Shown one piece after another: positions 6,901 to 14,980 of a stretch of 26,578 nucleotides of DNA (position 1 is its first letter; the number at the start of each line of letters is the position of its first letter). The stretch comes from Zygnema cylindricum. Its lineage: Eukaryota; Streptophyta; Zygnematophyceae; Zygnematales; Zygnemataceae. Made by a program: the position numbers and the translations under genes. The notes under the pieces were generated by a model. The model ran no database searches. It had not been told where the DNA came from and saw only the letters and a program-made list of their open reading frames with translations. The stretch covers positions 1-26,578 of the forward strand of contig JBBHKE010001412.1 in the NCBI GenBank assembly GCA_037447655.1. The letters run 5' to 3'.

Positions 6901-9355
6901 ACACTCTTCATGACTACCTATTCATGTATATTTTACAAAATACCCATCAATTTCTGTGAATTTTGAAAAATCCCTCTCTTATTTTCCCGAACTCCTATGG
7001 ATTTTTTCTTATAATCCTTCTACTTTTAATCCTCCTTTTTATAATCATTCTTATAATTTGTCTGCTTATAGTCCTTCTTGGAGTAATATTTCTTTTTATA
7101 ATCCTTCTTCTCGTAATACTTCGTCTTATATTTCTTCTTCTTATAATCCTTCTTTTATATTATCCTTCTTCTTATTATGACCATTCTTTTTGTAATCCTT
7201 CTTCTTACAATTGATGATTCTTCTTATAATTCTTCTCTATTCTTTTGTTTTGCCTCTCCACGACCATCTAGTTTCCATGCGTTTCAAAAAATGACCATAT
7301 CAGTTTCCGTTAAACTTCAACTAATATCTCCCAAAACCTATCTTTTTCTTCCATTTCTTTCCTTTTTTTTTTTCTCCCTCATTCCTAAATCAGTTCCGTG
7401 AAACTTAGCCTTATATCTCCCAAAAGCTATCATTTCTTCTCACTTCTTTCATTATTCCCTCTCTCTTTCTCCCAAAACCTCTAATTTTCTTCTCACTTCT
7501 CTCACACTTCCCTCTCACTTTTTCTCCCGAAACCCATCATTGTCTTCCCACTTCTTTCATTCTTTCCCCTGTCTTCCTCCCAGATGCCTCTCCAGGACCA
7601 CCTGGTGTCCATGCAGGCCGTCAACACGGCCTTTGTGGACCGCCAGGCCGCTTTCATCACCGGCCAGACGCTGGCCGCCGACCTCGCCATGAAAAAAGAA
7701 AAGGCTGAAAAGTTGGAGGCGGCCTCTTCTCGAGTTCTCGGCGGCGACACGACGAGGACTCGGAGACTGACGGAGCTTCAGGAGGAGATCCACACTATTG
7801 ACGAGGCGAGACAGGTGGCGGAACAGGAGATGCAGAAGATTAGGGTGAGTTTTTCAGGGTCTTTTCAGGTTTTTTTTAGGGTTTTCCTGGGTATTTTACG
7901 GTATTCTATCCTCCCCCTTTTTTTGAGTTTTTTAGGGTTTTCTGTCCTATTTACATTGGGATCCACACTATTGGCTAGGTGGAAAGGTAATCAATCTTTT
8001 TCCACCTAACCCCCTAGGTGTTTTTTTTAGTACATTATGTATATTGGCTTTTCTTTTTTCTTTCTTCCTTCATCTTTTCTTTCTTTTCTTTTTGTTTCCT
8101 TTTTTTTTCCATTTTTGTTTTCTTTTTCTTTTAGTGTTGACGAGGAAGTGACTGGAACGATTTTTGATTTTGTCCCTTTCCTTTTTTTTTTCTTTTGAAG
8201 GAGCGTAACCGGGAAGAACTCGAACGATTTGAAGACGAAAGAAAACGTGATTTTTTAAAAATGGTGGAGGGATTTGTGAAAACACAGGTAAAGAAAAAAG
8301 AAATGAAATAGAAAACAAGGTTTCTAATAACAGGACCAAAAAATATAATTGTTCCTTAAGAAAGAAATAGATCTCTATTCACAGTTACCTAGTTTGGAAA
8401 TGTCTCTATTTGCAAAATTTTCTTTTCAATTTTACTCTTTTTAAATGCAACATGTAGCCTTTTTTTATTATCATGAAGTCATCTAAAATTGCAAAAAAAA
8501 CGATTAGGTTCTCCTACCTACCAAATCCCCTTTTTTATCTCACTTATGATTTAAAAATATTCTTATTTCTTCTTAAAGAAGTAATCTGAAAATTCTAGGA
8601 TAAATTCGTTTAATTTTAAAGTCGTTAAAAACAAAAAAATTAGTCGCAAAAACATTATTTTTTTCCGTAAATTAAGTAATTTCGTAACTTTTGTATGCGT
8701 CGATATTTGTGGGAGTTTCCAAACAGTCGATTTTCATGTCCATTTCGATTATGATTATGATTTCAATTTCGATTTCGTTTTCAATTTTTCATTTTGATTT
8801 CGATTTCGGTTAAATTTTCAATTGTGATTTCGATTTTTCAGCATAGTATGTCAGCAGTATGTTCTCAAATTTATAAGCAAACCAGTTTTGGAAACATTTT
8901 ATTTATTTACTTATTTTAAGTTTATGGAATAATTCATATAATAACTGTTTCCCATAATTTCGTGGACTGTCCGTAATTATTTGCCAAAAAACCTTGATAA
9001 ACTTGTCACTTCTTTTTTCCCCTGTTTCTTTCCTATTAAAAAATAAATTTGTCCTTAATCAAAAAAACCAGCCAATTTAAATCTGTGAAATATTTGTTTT
9101 TTAAGGAGGGCCTACGACATCCAAAACTTCTTTTTCTTCTTTCCTTCCTTCTCTTTCCTAATTCTTTCCTTATTTTTTTTCCTTCCTTTTTTTTCCTTCT
9201 TTATTTACTCCCCTCTTGATTTTTTTATCTTTCTCCCCTTCATTTTTTCTCTCTTTTTTTTACAGGAATCTTTAGCCGAAGAAAGTGCATCGGTTTGGTC
9301 CAAAGCTGCCGAGAATCTCGAGGAATCAAAAAAATCTCAGTTTACTCGTCTTTAG
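2007..9355 (+). CDS. SNX2: Sorting nexin 2-like protein (PX + Vps5/BAR), seven or more exons
   Basis: Plant SNX2 proteins are phosphoinositide-binding retromer-associated sorting nexins that act on endosome/TGN membranes, usually as dimers with SNX1. Exons: 2007-2511 (internally uncertain), 3737-3892, 4759-5086, 5943-6155, 7584-7844, 8201-8287, 9266-9355 (TAG at 9353). All six introns follow GT-AG and their phases join into one frame from exon 1's end to the stop. Exons 1-2 give the PX domain (RIRRRFRDF, TLADR/LADKYRGY, PPRPDK); exons 3-7 give the long helical Vps5/BAR region (EKLEAASSRVLGGD, ERFEDERKRDF, VWSKAAE). With one optional 167-bp N-terminal intron the product would be about 490 residues, shorter than the roughly 570-590 of Arabidopsis SNX2, mainly in the N-terminus. 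I see no disabling change from the PX domain to the stop. Large AT- and CT-rich introns make up most of the gene. Confidence 0.92.
3191..3240 (+). repeat. Degenerate copy of the exon-2 acceptor region inside intron 1
   Basis: GCGCTATTTCAATCC with the following TTGTGGAAATTCA and TTTATACCG resembles the sequence leading into exon 2 at 3698-3755 (GCGCTATTTGAAC, TTCTGGAACTTCAG, AAATACCG). A further block at 3268-3292 (ATTGGCTGA...AAGGCTAC) resembles the exon-2 start itself. Confidence 0.5.
3414..3675 (+). repeat. Degenerate copy of exon-2 start in intron 1, split by an inverted-repeat element
   Basis: The left part (3425-3458: GGAAATTCAGATTGGTCGAT, then GTATATAGAGACTT) and the right part (3647-3674: CATTATTCCTCTGAGACCTG, then ACAAAAAC) together parallel exon 2 (GGAACTTCAGATTGGCCGAT, then TTTATTCCTCCGAGGCCCGA and CAAGAAC). 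They are separated by the 3459-3644 element. The likeness continues on both sides of the insertion, so the copy predates it. Confidence 0.7.
3459..3644. mobile_element. MITE-like inverted-repeat element in SNX2 intron 1
   Basis: The arms 3474-3516 and 3575-3617 are reverse complements over 43 bases with about two mismatches (core CACCACTTAAAACAT and CCGTGCACACTTGT). The outer ends are CACCGTG (3459) and CACGGTG (3638-3644), flanked by AAT/ATT. The 58-bp loop includes a second perfect hairpin (GACAGT-AAG-ACTGTC, 3531-3545). Size (186 bp), long terminal inverted repeats and lack of coding capacity fit a miniature inverted-repeat element. The target duplication is unclear; a TA-type duplication would fit only with one change. 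Confidence 0.75.
3737..3892 (+). CDS. SNX2: SNX2 exon 2: second half of PX domain
   Basis: It begins after CTTCAG at 3736 and ends at AAG/GTACTC. It encodes LADKYRGYFIPPRPDKNVVE, then the basic segment RRAALQKYLRRLAIHPVLR. The proline loop PPRPDK and the arginine-rich helix are the phosphoinositide-binding features of PX domains. An alternative acceptor at 3698 would hit a TGA at once and is excluded. Confidence 0.92.
4205..4618. repeat. Long CCCTCT/CCCCCT polypyrimidine microsatellite in SNX2 intron 2
   Basis: About 410 bp of almost pure C and T on the coding strand, mostly CCCTCT hexamers with CCCCCT blocks. Shorter CT tracts flank it at 3895-3976 and 4690-4756, the last forming the polypyrimidine tract of the exon-3 acceptor. 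Large open frames on both strands here only translate the repeat (Ser-Pro, Leu-Ser or Gly-Glu) and are not genes. Confidence 0.9.
4759..5086 (+). CDS. SNX2: SNX2 exon 3: PX-BAR linker and start of Vps5 domain
   Basis: It starts after CTCTCCAG and ends at GTAAAA/GTAAGT. It encodes SEELRLFLETDGTLPLLPST, the PX end, then a linker with GRDLLRMFKELRQSVANDW and the first BAR helix (FQEKKEKLSELERRLGEASVK). The length of 328 bp is not a multiple of three, so skipping would shift the frame. It is flanked by a large CT tract upstream and a GA tract downstream. Confidence 0.9.
5437..5608. repeat. GA-rich purine tract in SNX2 intron 3
   Basis: About 170 bp of GAGAGGGAGA-type sequence on the coding strand, opposite in polarity to the CT tract of intron 2. 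The two tracts bracket exon 3 and are complementary in composition. Confidence 0.85.
5943..6155 (+). CDS. SNX2: SNX2 exon 4: Vps5/BAR helix
   Basis: It starts after TCTCAG and ends at CTG/GTAAGC, both in phase 0. It encodes ALQLVKAQESFGGVFSEVGL followed by a less conserved stretch ending KWKDCTNNTNNNL. The first half matches the SNX2 motif around VKAQ..G....ELGLA. The Asn/Thr-rich end departs from the usual family sequence just before the strongly conserved exon 5. Confidence 0.85.
7008..7237. repeat. Degenerate 15-bp minisatellite in SNX2 intron 4
   Basis: About 15 units resembling CTTATAATCCTTCTT run in tandem with drift and a few indels. In one frame it reads as imperfect YNPSS pentapeptides, but there is no start or conserved context, so this is repeat translation, not a gene. 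It lies in the 1.4-kb intron between exons 4 and 5. Confidence 0.75.
7416..7583. repeat. Tandem 52-55-bp repeats leading to the exon-5 acceptor
   Basis: Three units start with TCTCCC(A/G)AAA at about 7416, 7468 and 7523 and continue TTCT...CACTTCTTTCATT...CCCTCT. A related, longer unit precedes at 7304-7388. The last unit merges into CTTCCTCCCAG, the acceptor of exon 5. The rest of intron 4 (6423-6960) carries looser copies of the motif CCAAAACCTATCAATTTCTT. Confidence 0.6.
7584..7844 (+). CDS. SNX2: SNX2 exon 5: central Vps5/BAR segment
   Basis: It starts after CTCCCAG and ends at AGG/GTGAGT, phase 0 at both sides. It encodes MPLQDHLVSMQAVNTAFVDR, then EKLEAASSRVLGGDTTRTRR and a further coiled-coil helix. 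The EKLEAASS.V.GGD signature is typical of plant SNX2. The exon is GC-richer than the introns around it, as expected for coding sequence. Confidence 0.92.
8201..8287 (+). CDS. SNX2: SNX2 exon 6: Vps5/BAR helix
   Basis: This 29-codon exon lies between TTTTGAAG and CAG/GTAAAG. It encodes ERNREELERFEDERKRDF followed by LKMVEGFVKTQ, matching the SNX2 C-terminal helix motif. Confidence 0.9.
8738..8842. repeat. Degenerate TTTCGA hexamer tract in SNX2 intron 6
   Basis: Repeated GATTTCGATTTC-like words with drift, ending in TTTTTCAG. It is simple-sequence DNA; no coding frame crosses it. Confidence 0.5.
9266..9355 (+). CDS. SNX2: SNX2 exon 7: C-terminus and stop
   Basis: After a long T/C tract and TTTACAG, 29 codons read ESLAEESASVWSKAAENLEE and on to the TAG at 9353-9355. 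The VW.K.AE motif matches the last conserved block of SNX2. I find no clear polyadenylation signal within 300 bp downstream. Confidence 0.9.
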   Translation, partial: ESLAEESASVWSKAAENLEESKKSQFTRL

Positions 9356-9785
9356 AGTTAACAAATCTTCCTAAATTTGCTGGAAAAATTGTTTTTTTCT
9401 GGATGAAACAAGTTGTATTTGTTGTTTTTAATCCTGATTATGGTTCTGACCCATTTTCTAAATTACAGCGACCCGTTTTTTTGAAGTTTCAAGTTTTGAA
9501 TTTAGATCCGTTGGATTACAAAATCTTCATTTTGTATTTGAATGTTTAGTTTCTCTCCTTTTTTGTTTTGGAAACTTTTTTTACTTGAAACTTTTCCGTA
9601 CAGTTATTTTGATAGTACAGTAACTACTGTTGCCTCTTGTATATGTGTACTTCCAGGGGAAATACAGGTTTAATTTTTGTGATTTAATATTTTTTTGACA
9701 ATTATGTTCTTTTGTGCCATTGAAATTCCATATCTGCATTTTTTTTTTTTTTTGTATTTTTTGGGAAAGTTGTCTTTGAATAATG
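9356..9785. other. 3' flank of SNX2, no further gene seen
   Basis: T-rich sequence that should include the SNX2 3' UTR. No clear AATAAA-type signal and no credible coding frame. Confidence 0.5.
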
Positions 9786-10290
9786 TGAAACGGATATGCT
9801 CACCATCATTGATGACTGGTTGAGATCCTCGCAGGTATATTTTATGAGATCAAAACTGAGGTTTTTAAAGTATTTAAAGAGTTCAAAACCAGGAGTAAAA
9901 AACTCCACGAAACTCCCATAAAGAGGGTAAGGAGTGAGAATGGGGGCGAGTATGCCTCAAATGAATTTGAAAAATATTTACAGGAAGAGGGAGTTCACCA
10001 TTAGAAAATAGTACCTCACAGTCCCAAGCAAAATGGAGTCACAAAAAGGTTGAACAGGACACTAGGGGAAGGTGCTAGGAGTATGCTGAGTGACAATAGA
10101 ATAGGGAGACAATTTTGGGCAGAGGCAATGAATTATGCAAATTACATCATAGGGTCTTTACTGCAGCTCTAAACGAAAAAACACCATGTGAGAAATGGAA
10201 TGGCAAAAAACTAGATGTATCTCAGTTGAAAGTATTCCGAAGTCAAGTGTACAGTCTGGACATAGATAAGTCAAATTGGAAAATGGATGG
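9786..10290 (+). pseudogene. Ty1/copia integrase core fragment, decayed
   Basis: Translation over two or three frames gives TIIDDW...VYFMRSK, then FKVFKEFKTRSKKLHETPIK, RSENGGEYASNEFEKYLQEE and SPKQNGVTKRLNRTLGEGAR, RQFWAEAMNYANYI and TPCEKWNGKKLDVSQLKVF. These are the catalytic-core blocks of copia integrases (D in IDD, D in SENGGEY; the third-acid position is the K in GVTKRLNRT, normally E). A stop in GVHH*K and frameshifts near 9855 and 10150 break it. It lies outside the LTR pair that follows, so it belongs to another, older element. Confidence 0.85.
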
Positions 10291-10764
10291 GAAAGACAAT
10301 AACTTTCAGCACAGGGACACAATAGTCCAACAAATCTACCACAATGTAGATGACATTCAAAGGAACACACACACAAAATTTCAATCAATTCTGCTCACAA
10401 ATCTGTGAGATATTCAGAGATGAAAAACAAAAAAAAACTGCATATACAGTTTTCCATATCATTTGTTCCTAATCAATAAAATTCACTAAGTCCAACAATC
10501 AGATTGCAGGATAAATTAAAGAGCACGATGGTAAACCATCTGAGTCCGGGGGTACAAAAGGGGTGGCATGGCCGAAACTGAAAAACTACAATAAAAATAA
10601 ATAAAAAAATTACTACTTCAATACACTGAAACTACACTAAACTGTAAGGAGGCATTCCAGCCGTACATCTAACAACCTAACACAACAAATACTGTGAGTA
10701 TACCCATGTACAGAAGGTATGTCATAAATCACATACTCTACACTAATCAACTAATTCACTACAG
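10291..10764. other. Unassigned spacer after the integrase fragment
   Basis: AT-rich sequence without a recognised gene. It contains a perfect 14-base match to the reverse complement of GATGGTTTACCATC (10529-10542), a motif that recurs near the right end of the window. Confidence 0.4.
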
Positions 10765-11028
10765 ACAAAATTCGATTCTACCAAATATTTACACCGGCGT
10801 TCAGACAACGGAAAAGTTATCGTGATCTAGTCACGCCTCGTCAATATTCGTTGGCGGCGTCCGATTCGAAGATGTGGCACCGTAGATGTAACTTCAAGAA
10901 GTCCCGTGGTCCTGCCGAATTTCCGTGCGTCCACGGAGGACATACTCATGCATTTTTCCCAAATGACGACGCATGTCCCAAGTGTGACCGAACCGTGAAC
11001 TCCCAACTTCACCGTCACACTAATTCCA
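10765..11028 (+). CDS. Exon-like open frame with Cys/His cluster, function unknown
   Basis: An 88-codon open frame runs from a possible acceptor (TTCACTACAG, 10764) to a strong consensus donor (GTAAGTATT at 11029). It includes MWHRRCNFKKSRG, then PCVHGGHTHAFFPNDDACPK and CDRTV. The C-x-H-G-G-H-T-H and CPKC spacing suggests a zinc-binding fold, but I do not recognise the family. The segment is GC-richer than its flanks. No partner exon was found between repeats on both sides, so it may be a captured or stranded exon. The whole frame from 10755 to 11039 is also open if it is not spliced. Confidence 0.3.
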
Positions 11029-11077
11029 GTAAGTATTGAACCGGCTCAGCCAAAAATACCCTAAGTCTTGAACAACT

Positions 11078-11107
11078 CTCTCTACCTCACAGGTGAGGCA
11101 TAGAGAG
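11078..11107. repeat. Short inverted repeat just before the copia 5' LTR
   Basis: CTCTCTA-CCTCAC-AG-GTGAGG-CA-TAGAGAG forms a near-perfect hairpin with a two-base bulge. It lies where the 5' LTR's left edge should be. Confidence 0.5.
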
Positions 11108-12039
11108 GAGTAAAGCTTTCCAAAAACAATAGGCAGCCTACTTCTCACTCCACTCCCAAGTCCCCACACTTGTTGCAGTCACTAAAGACTGGAGAGAGAG
11201 TGAGAGCCATGGTTGCCTATGCTGCCCAAGGAGACAAGGAGTAGGCTGAGATTAGACCTTACCAAAAAGGCTGCCAAAACCAGGATTTGATCTTGGTACC
11301 TACCGTGCGTCAAAGTAGCCGGTAGCCTTAGGCATATCCTATAGTATAGGAACTTTGCTAAGATATATAAGGTACAGCAACCGTTTAACAATTTACACAT
11401 AGGGAGTTCCATTTAACTATCAAAACGGACTTTTAGAGCATAGATTACGTTGTACTTTGTATACCGCACGAAACAAATGTTACGAACATTTATTTCAACA
11501 GCTTGTATTAAAAGCCAACTTGGATCGGACGGCCATGGTGCAAGCAGACATTGCGGAATGGTTGCCTTGGCGGATATCGGTCACCGCCACACAAGATGAC
11601 ACCTGACAATATCTCATTGGTTTACAGGATCTCCGGAAGCATCATAACAAGTCTATATGTGACAGGCATCACCTTTATGGTCATGCCGTTCAAAGGCCAT
11701 ACATAAAGTACTCTGGCACCCGTACTTTACTGTACTACACATTACTGTGATGAGTGTCGTACTTTAGTAGAAGGGGGTTTAGAGAGGGATTCTAGACTTA
11801 GACAATTTTAGAGGTAGCCGCCTCCATCTCTAAGGCATTATGTATATATAGGCCATCTTTGGCCATCCATAACTTACTACTCAGGGGAGCAAATCACTTG
11901 ATTCTTTATGCTATTGACTCAGGGGAGTCTTTTCTTCACACGAGTGAGGTTGGTGATGAAACCAAAGGGGGTAAGGGTTATCCTAGAGGCTTCGTGTGAG
12001 CTGCCTATTGTGAGGGCCTATGGAGGTCTCAGAATTGCA
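11104..12039 (+). repeat. Copia 5' LTR
   Basis: Near-collinear with 24068-25078, from GAGTAAA through CTTCTCACTCCACTC to AGAATTGCA. It carries a TATATATA box (11843-11850) followed by GGCCATCTTTGGCCATCC. The right end at CA (12038-12039) is where the two copies diverge. The left end lacks the TGTAGAAATT start seen in the 3' LTR, so it is truncated or rearranged. The sequence after it, GGTTATGGGCCCA, is not a primer site I can match. Confidence 0.85.
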
Positions 12040-12489
12040 GGTTATGGGCCCACCCTCTAGGGTGCCCATCTTTAGTGGAAGTGGCTTCATATACTGGGAG
12101 AGTATGATGACACGAACTCTGTGTGAGAAAAGGTTTTGGGGGATAGTGAGTGGACGAGTGAGGTGTTCATCTAGCCTGGGCATTCCTCGTTTGCAGGGAC
12201 CAGGTTGACCAGAAAAGCAGATACTGCTCCACCGGAGGAGAGTGAGGATAGGGAAAGTATCGTGATGGACGAAGGGAAAGAAAGGAGACAATCACACCGA
12301 TCGCAACAGTTATAGCAACCGGACAGGCTTGTTCTGAGGATTCTAGAGAATGATATTGATATATGGGATTACAATAATATGGCGACAAAACGCTTCATAC
12401 TTCGTCATCTCACCCATGGACTTGCATCACCTCGTTTACAAGTGGAAAGGCATCCGATCTATAGGTGGCACTCATAGAAATGTACCCAA
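12040..12489 (+). other. Copia leader / possible gag 5' region
   Basis: No intact frame. The stretch 12336-12460 can be read as ILENDIDIWDYNNMATKRFI, which may be a decayed gag N-terminus, but I cannot confirm it. Confidence 0.35.
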
Positions 12490-12700
12490 GTGGTACGATT
12501 CAGCAACAACAGCTGGTACATCAGAAAATAGATGCATATGAATACAAAGGAGGAAAGATGCTAGATTTCGGTAATGAGCTTGCTACACTCTTTATAGAGT
12601 TAAAGAGTGCTCGAAAGGTAGAAACTGAAACGATGAAAGTGAACTGTCTACTCATGAAGTTGCCAGATGATTATGAGTTATAGTTAATCGTGTACGAGAC
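12490..12700 (+). pseudogene. Copia gag fragment (UBN2-type)
   Basis: QQQLVHQKIDAYEYKGGKML, then FGNELATLFIELKSARKV and MKVNCLLMKLPDDYEL follow the order of copia gag: a KL..LKM-like start, a central helix with F..L...L, and LL..LP..Y. A TAG replaces a residue after YEL at 12681. Confidence 0.7.
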
Positions 12701-13092
12701 CTACTGCTTTCTTGGTGAACCTAGACATCCGTGGTAATGACAATTCTCGTCCAAGAGAATACGATAAAGATCCGGAGGGGAGGAAAGAGCGGCCAAGCCT
12801 TGGCAGCCGGGACTGATAGGAGGAACAAGGATCCAAGGAAACCGATAAGAAGGTATGGAGGGGGTGGGGCAGAAAAATCAGACCGAAAAGGAACAAACAT
12901 TGGAACCTCAAGTGACAACTCGGCTAGAAGCGGAAGACGTGGTGGAATTGAACCGGAACGAAGGGAGAGGGGAGAAGCTGAAACTGTTAAAAACAATCCA
13001 CGGGAGCCATCTAACCAACAACATATTTTTAGGGAGGAAAGAGAAGCAGCAAAAGGCTGTAAGATAAACAAGTCAAAAACAAGGTAACCAAA
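12701..13092 (+). other. Basic, low-complexity copia interior between gag and RT
   Basis: One frame (12731-13087) is open and rich in Arg, Lys, Glu and Gly (RRYGGGGAEKSDRKG; RRGGIEPERRERGE). It could be the nucleocapsid tail or the hinge before RT. No CCHC, protease or integrase motif occurs, so about 2 kb of normal copia coding sequence is missing here. Confidence 0.4.
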
Positions 13093-13919
13093 ATGTCTCA
13101 TCATGATAAACCACAAACTTATAAAGTGGTAATGAACTGTCCAGAGAGAAACCAATGGAAGACAACCATCAAAGAGGATATGGCCTCAATTATGGCGGCC
13201 GATACCAGGGAGATGGTGGACTGTCCACCTAACCAAAAGGTGTTTGGATGTAAGTGGGTATTCAAACTGAAACTGAACCCGGATAACACCATTGAGTGAT
13301 ACAAGGCCCAGTTAGTGGCCAAAGGTTTTACTCAGAAAGAGGGAATAGACTACGAGGAGACCTTTTCCCCGATCCTCAAGTTTCCATCAATCCGTATTCT
13401 TCTCAGTCTGGCGGCAGTAGAAGACACGGAGATGCACCAGATGGACATCAAGACAACCTTCTATCATGGAGAGCTAGAATATGAGATCTTCATGCGACAA
13501 CCCGAAGGTTTCGTGGAACAAGGAGAAGAAAGCAAGGTTTGCTGGCTGATCAAATCTCTCTATGGCCTAAAACAAACGCCCCGACATGGAAAAAGAAGCT
13601 TGATGAGTTTCTTACAAGTCTAGGATATTTAAGGATCAGCTCAGATCATTCAATTTACTTGTTTGAAGATGAAGAGGGTATTATTTTTATTGCAATCTAT
13701 GTAGATGATTTGTTTGTTTTAAACAAATATATGAACAAAATTAATAAACTGAAAACACATCTAAAAGGGAGATTTGAGATGAAGGACAAGGAAGAGGCAA
13801 TATATATTTTGGGAATTCAGGCAGAGAGAGATAGAGATAGAAAGATAATCACATTAACTCAAAAAAAGGCCATTGGGAACATGCTGGAAAGATTTCAAAT
13901 GGACAAGGCTAATAGTTGA
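13093..13919 (+). pseudogene. Copia reverse transcriptase, broken
   Basis: Blocks in order: QWKTTIKEDMASI, GCKWVFKLKLNPD, YKAQLVAKGFTQKEGIDYEE, MHQMDIKTTFYHGELEYEIF, MRQPEGF, SLYGLKQTPR, WKKKLDEFLTSLGYL, IFIAIYVDDLFVL (catalytic DD at 13704-13709) and FEMKDKEEAIYILGI. A TGA at 13297 stands where the family has Arg (CGA to TGA fits). A frameshift near 13585 (after KQTPR) moves the second half to another frame. Confidence 0.9.
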
Positions 13920-14012
13920 ACAACTTCAATAGAGCTAAAGAATGGAAGTGATAGGAGTGTGGAAGGAGTGATAATCTTGGATAAAGAGTAAGGCCCTGAA
14001 AAGAAGAATTTC

Positions 14013-14558
14013 ATGCACACCATTCCTTATAGAGAAGTAGTGGGCAGCCTAATCTATTTTATGAATTGTACTCGGCCGGATTTAGCTAAAGTTGTAAGAG
14101 GATTAAATAGGAGTCTGAACGCTCTCACTAAGAGAGATTGGGAGGCGGCTAAGAGAGTCCTTATAAATCTCATAAAGACTAGAGATTTATGGTTGCATTT
14201 GGGTGGGGACAATACTAACATCTCCACTGAGAGTGATGCGAGCTATGGGGATGCTCCTATGAGGAGATGTACTTCTGGATATGTATTGCATGTGGGTGAT
14301 GAGACTTGCTGCAGGAGCAGCAAACAACAAAAGGTTATTGCTCAGTCCACAATGGAGGTTGAGTATATGGCCTTTTGCTCCACTGTAAAAGAATTGATGT
14401 GGGTGAAGTCTTTGCTTGGTGAATTTGGTCATCTTAAGAGTGGTGTACGGAAAATATTTTGCAATAATCAGGCAACCATTGCCATTGTTGCTAATCCTAA
14501 ACACCACTTCAAAGCCAAACACATGGACCTTAGACTGAGTTTTGTTAGAGAGAAAGTA
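14013..14558 (+). pseudogene. Copia RNase H domain, 5' part
   Basis: PYREVVGSLIYFMNCTRPDL, STESDASYGDAP (catalytic D codon 14235-14237), RRCTSGYVLHVGD, SSKQQKVIAQSTMEVEYMAF, then HMDLRLSFVREKV. This is the usual end of the copia polyprotein. At the V codon (14556-14558) copia sequence stops and gypsy sequence begins; the remaining C-terminus lies 9.3 kb downstream. Confidence 0.9.
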
Positions 14559-14977
14559 GGATCTTACTGGGAAATTTGCTCATAATTACATTGGACCATT
14601 TACTGTAATCGAGATGATATCGTTAGTTGCAGCCGAATTAGACTTTCCCCCTTCAGCAAAAATTCATCGAGTAATACACATCAATCAACTGAAACCAGCA
14701 AAGCTTCGGCCAACTGAAAAAGAATTGGAATTGGATCTTTCAATAATCATAGAACTTGGGGTCCACAGATGGGTAATAGATTGGGTTGGTCAACGGTTTA
14801 TGGTGGGCAATACTATATTCTAGCAAGTACATTATCTAGGAAGGCCAGAAGATGAGTTAACTTTAGAAGATAAAAGTTTGGAGTTTTTACAAAGGTATTG
14901 GAGGGATAATAATATAGAAGTCTCGTCTTGAGAATTAAATCTGTTTTAATTGAGGTCAGTTAAATATAAAGAGGGGA
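14559..14977 (+). pseudogene. Truncated gypsy pol 3' end (integrase tail, chromodomain-like) before the 5' LTR
   Basis: YIGPFTVIEMISLVAAELDF, HRVIHINQLKPAKLRPTEKE, VIDWVGQRF, YLGRPEDELTLEDKSLEFLQ, then the polypurine tract AAAGAGGGGATGA. It is collinear with 21297-21589 and 22558-22671. It belongs to a second gypsy copy whose upstream part and LTR are missing. Confidence 0.85.
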
Positions 14978-14980
14978 TGA

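Noticed and set aside
6956-7214. Small protein frames in intron 4 (YNPSS-like or Ile/Leu-rich)
   Set aside because: Both are frames of the 15-bp minisatellite, without a supported start.
12039-12055. Primer-binding site of the copia element
   Set aside because: GGTTATGGGCCCA occupies the expected place, but I cannot match it to a tRNA 3' end with confidence.
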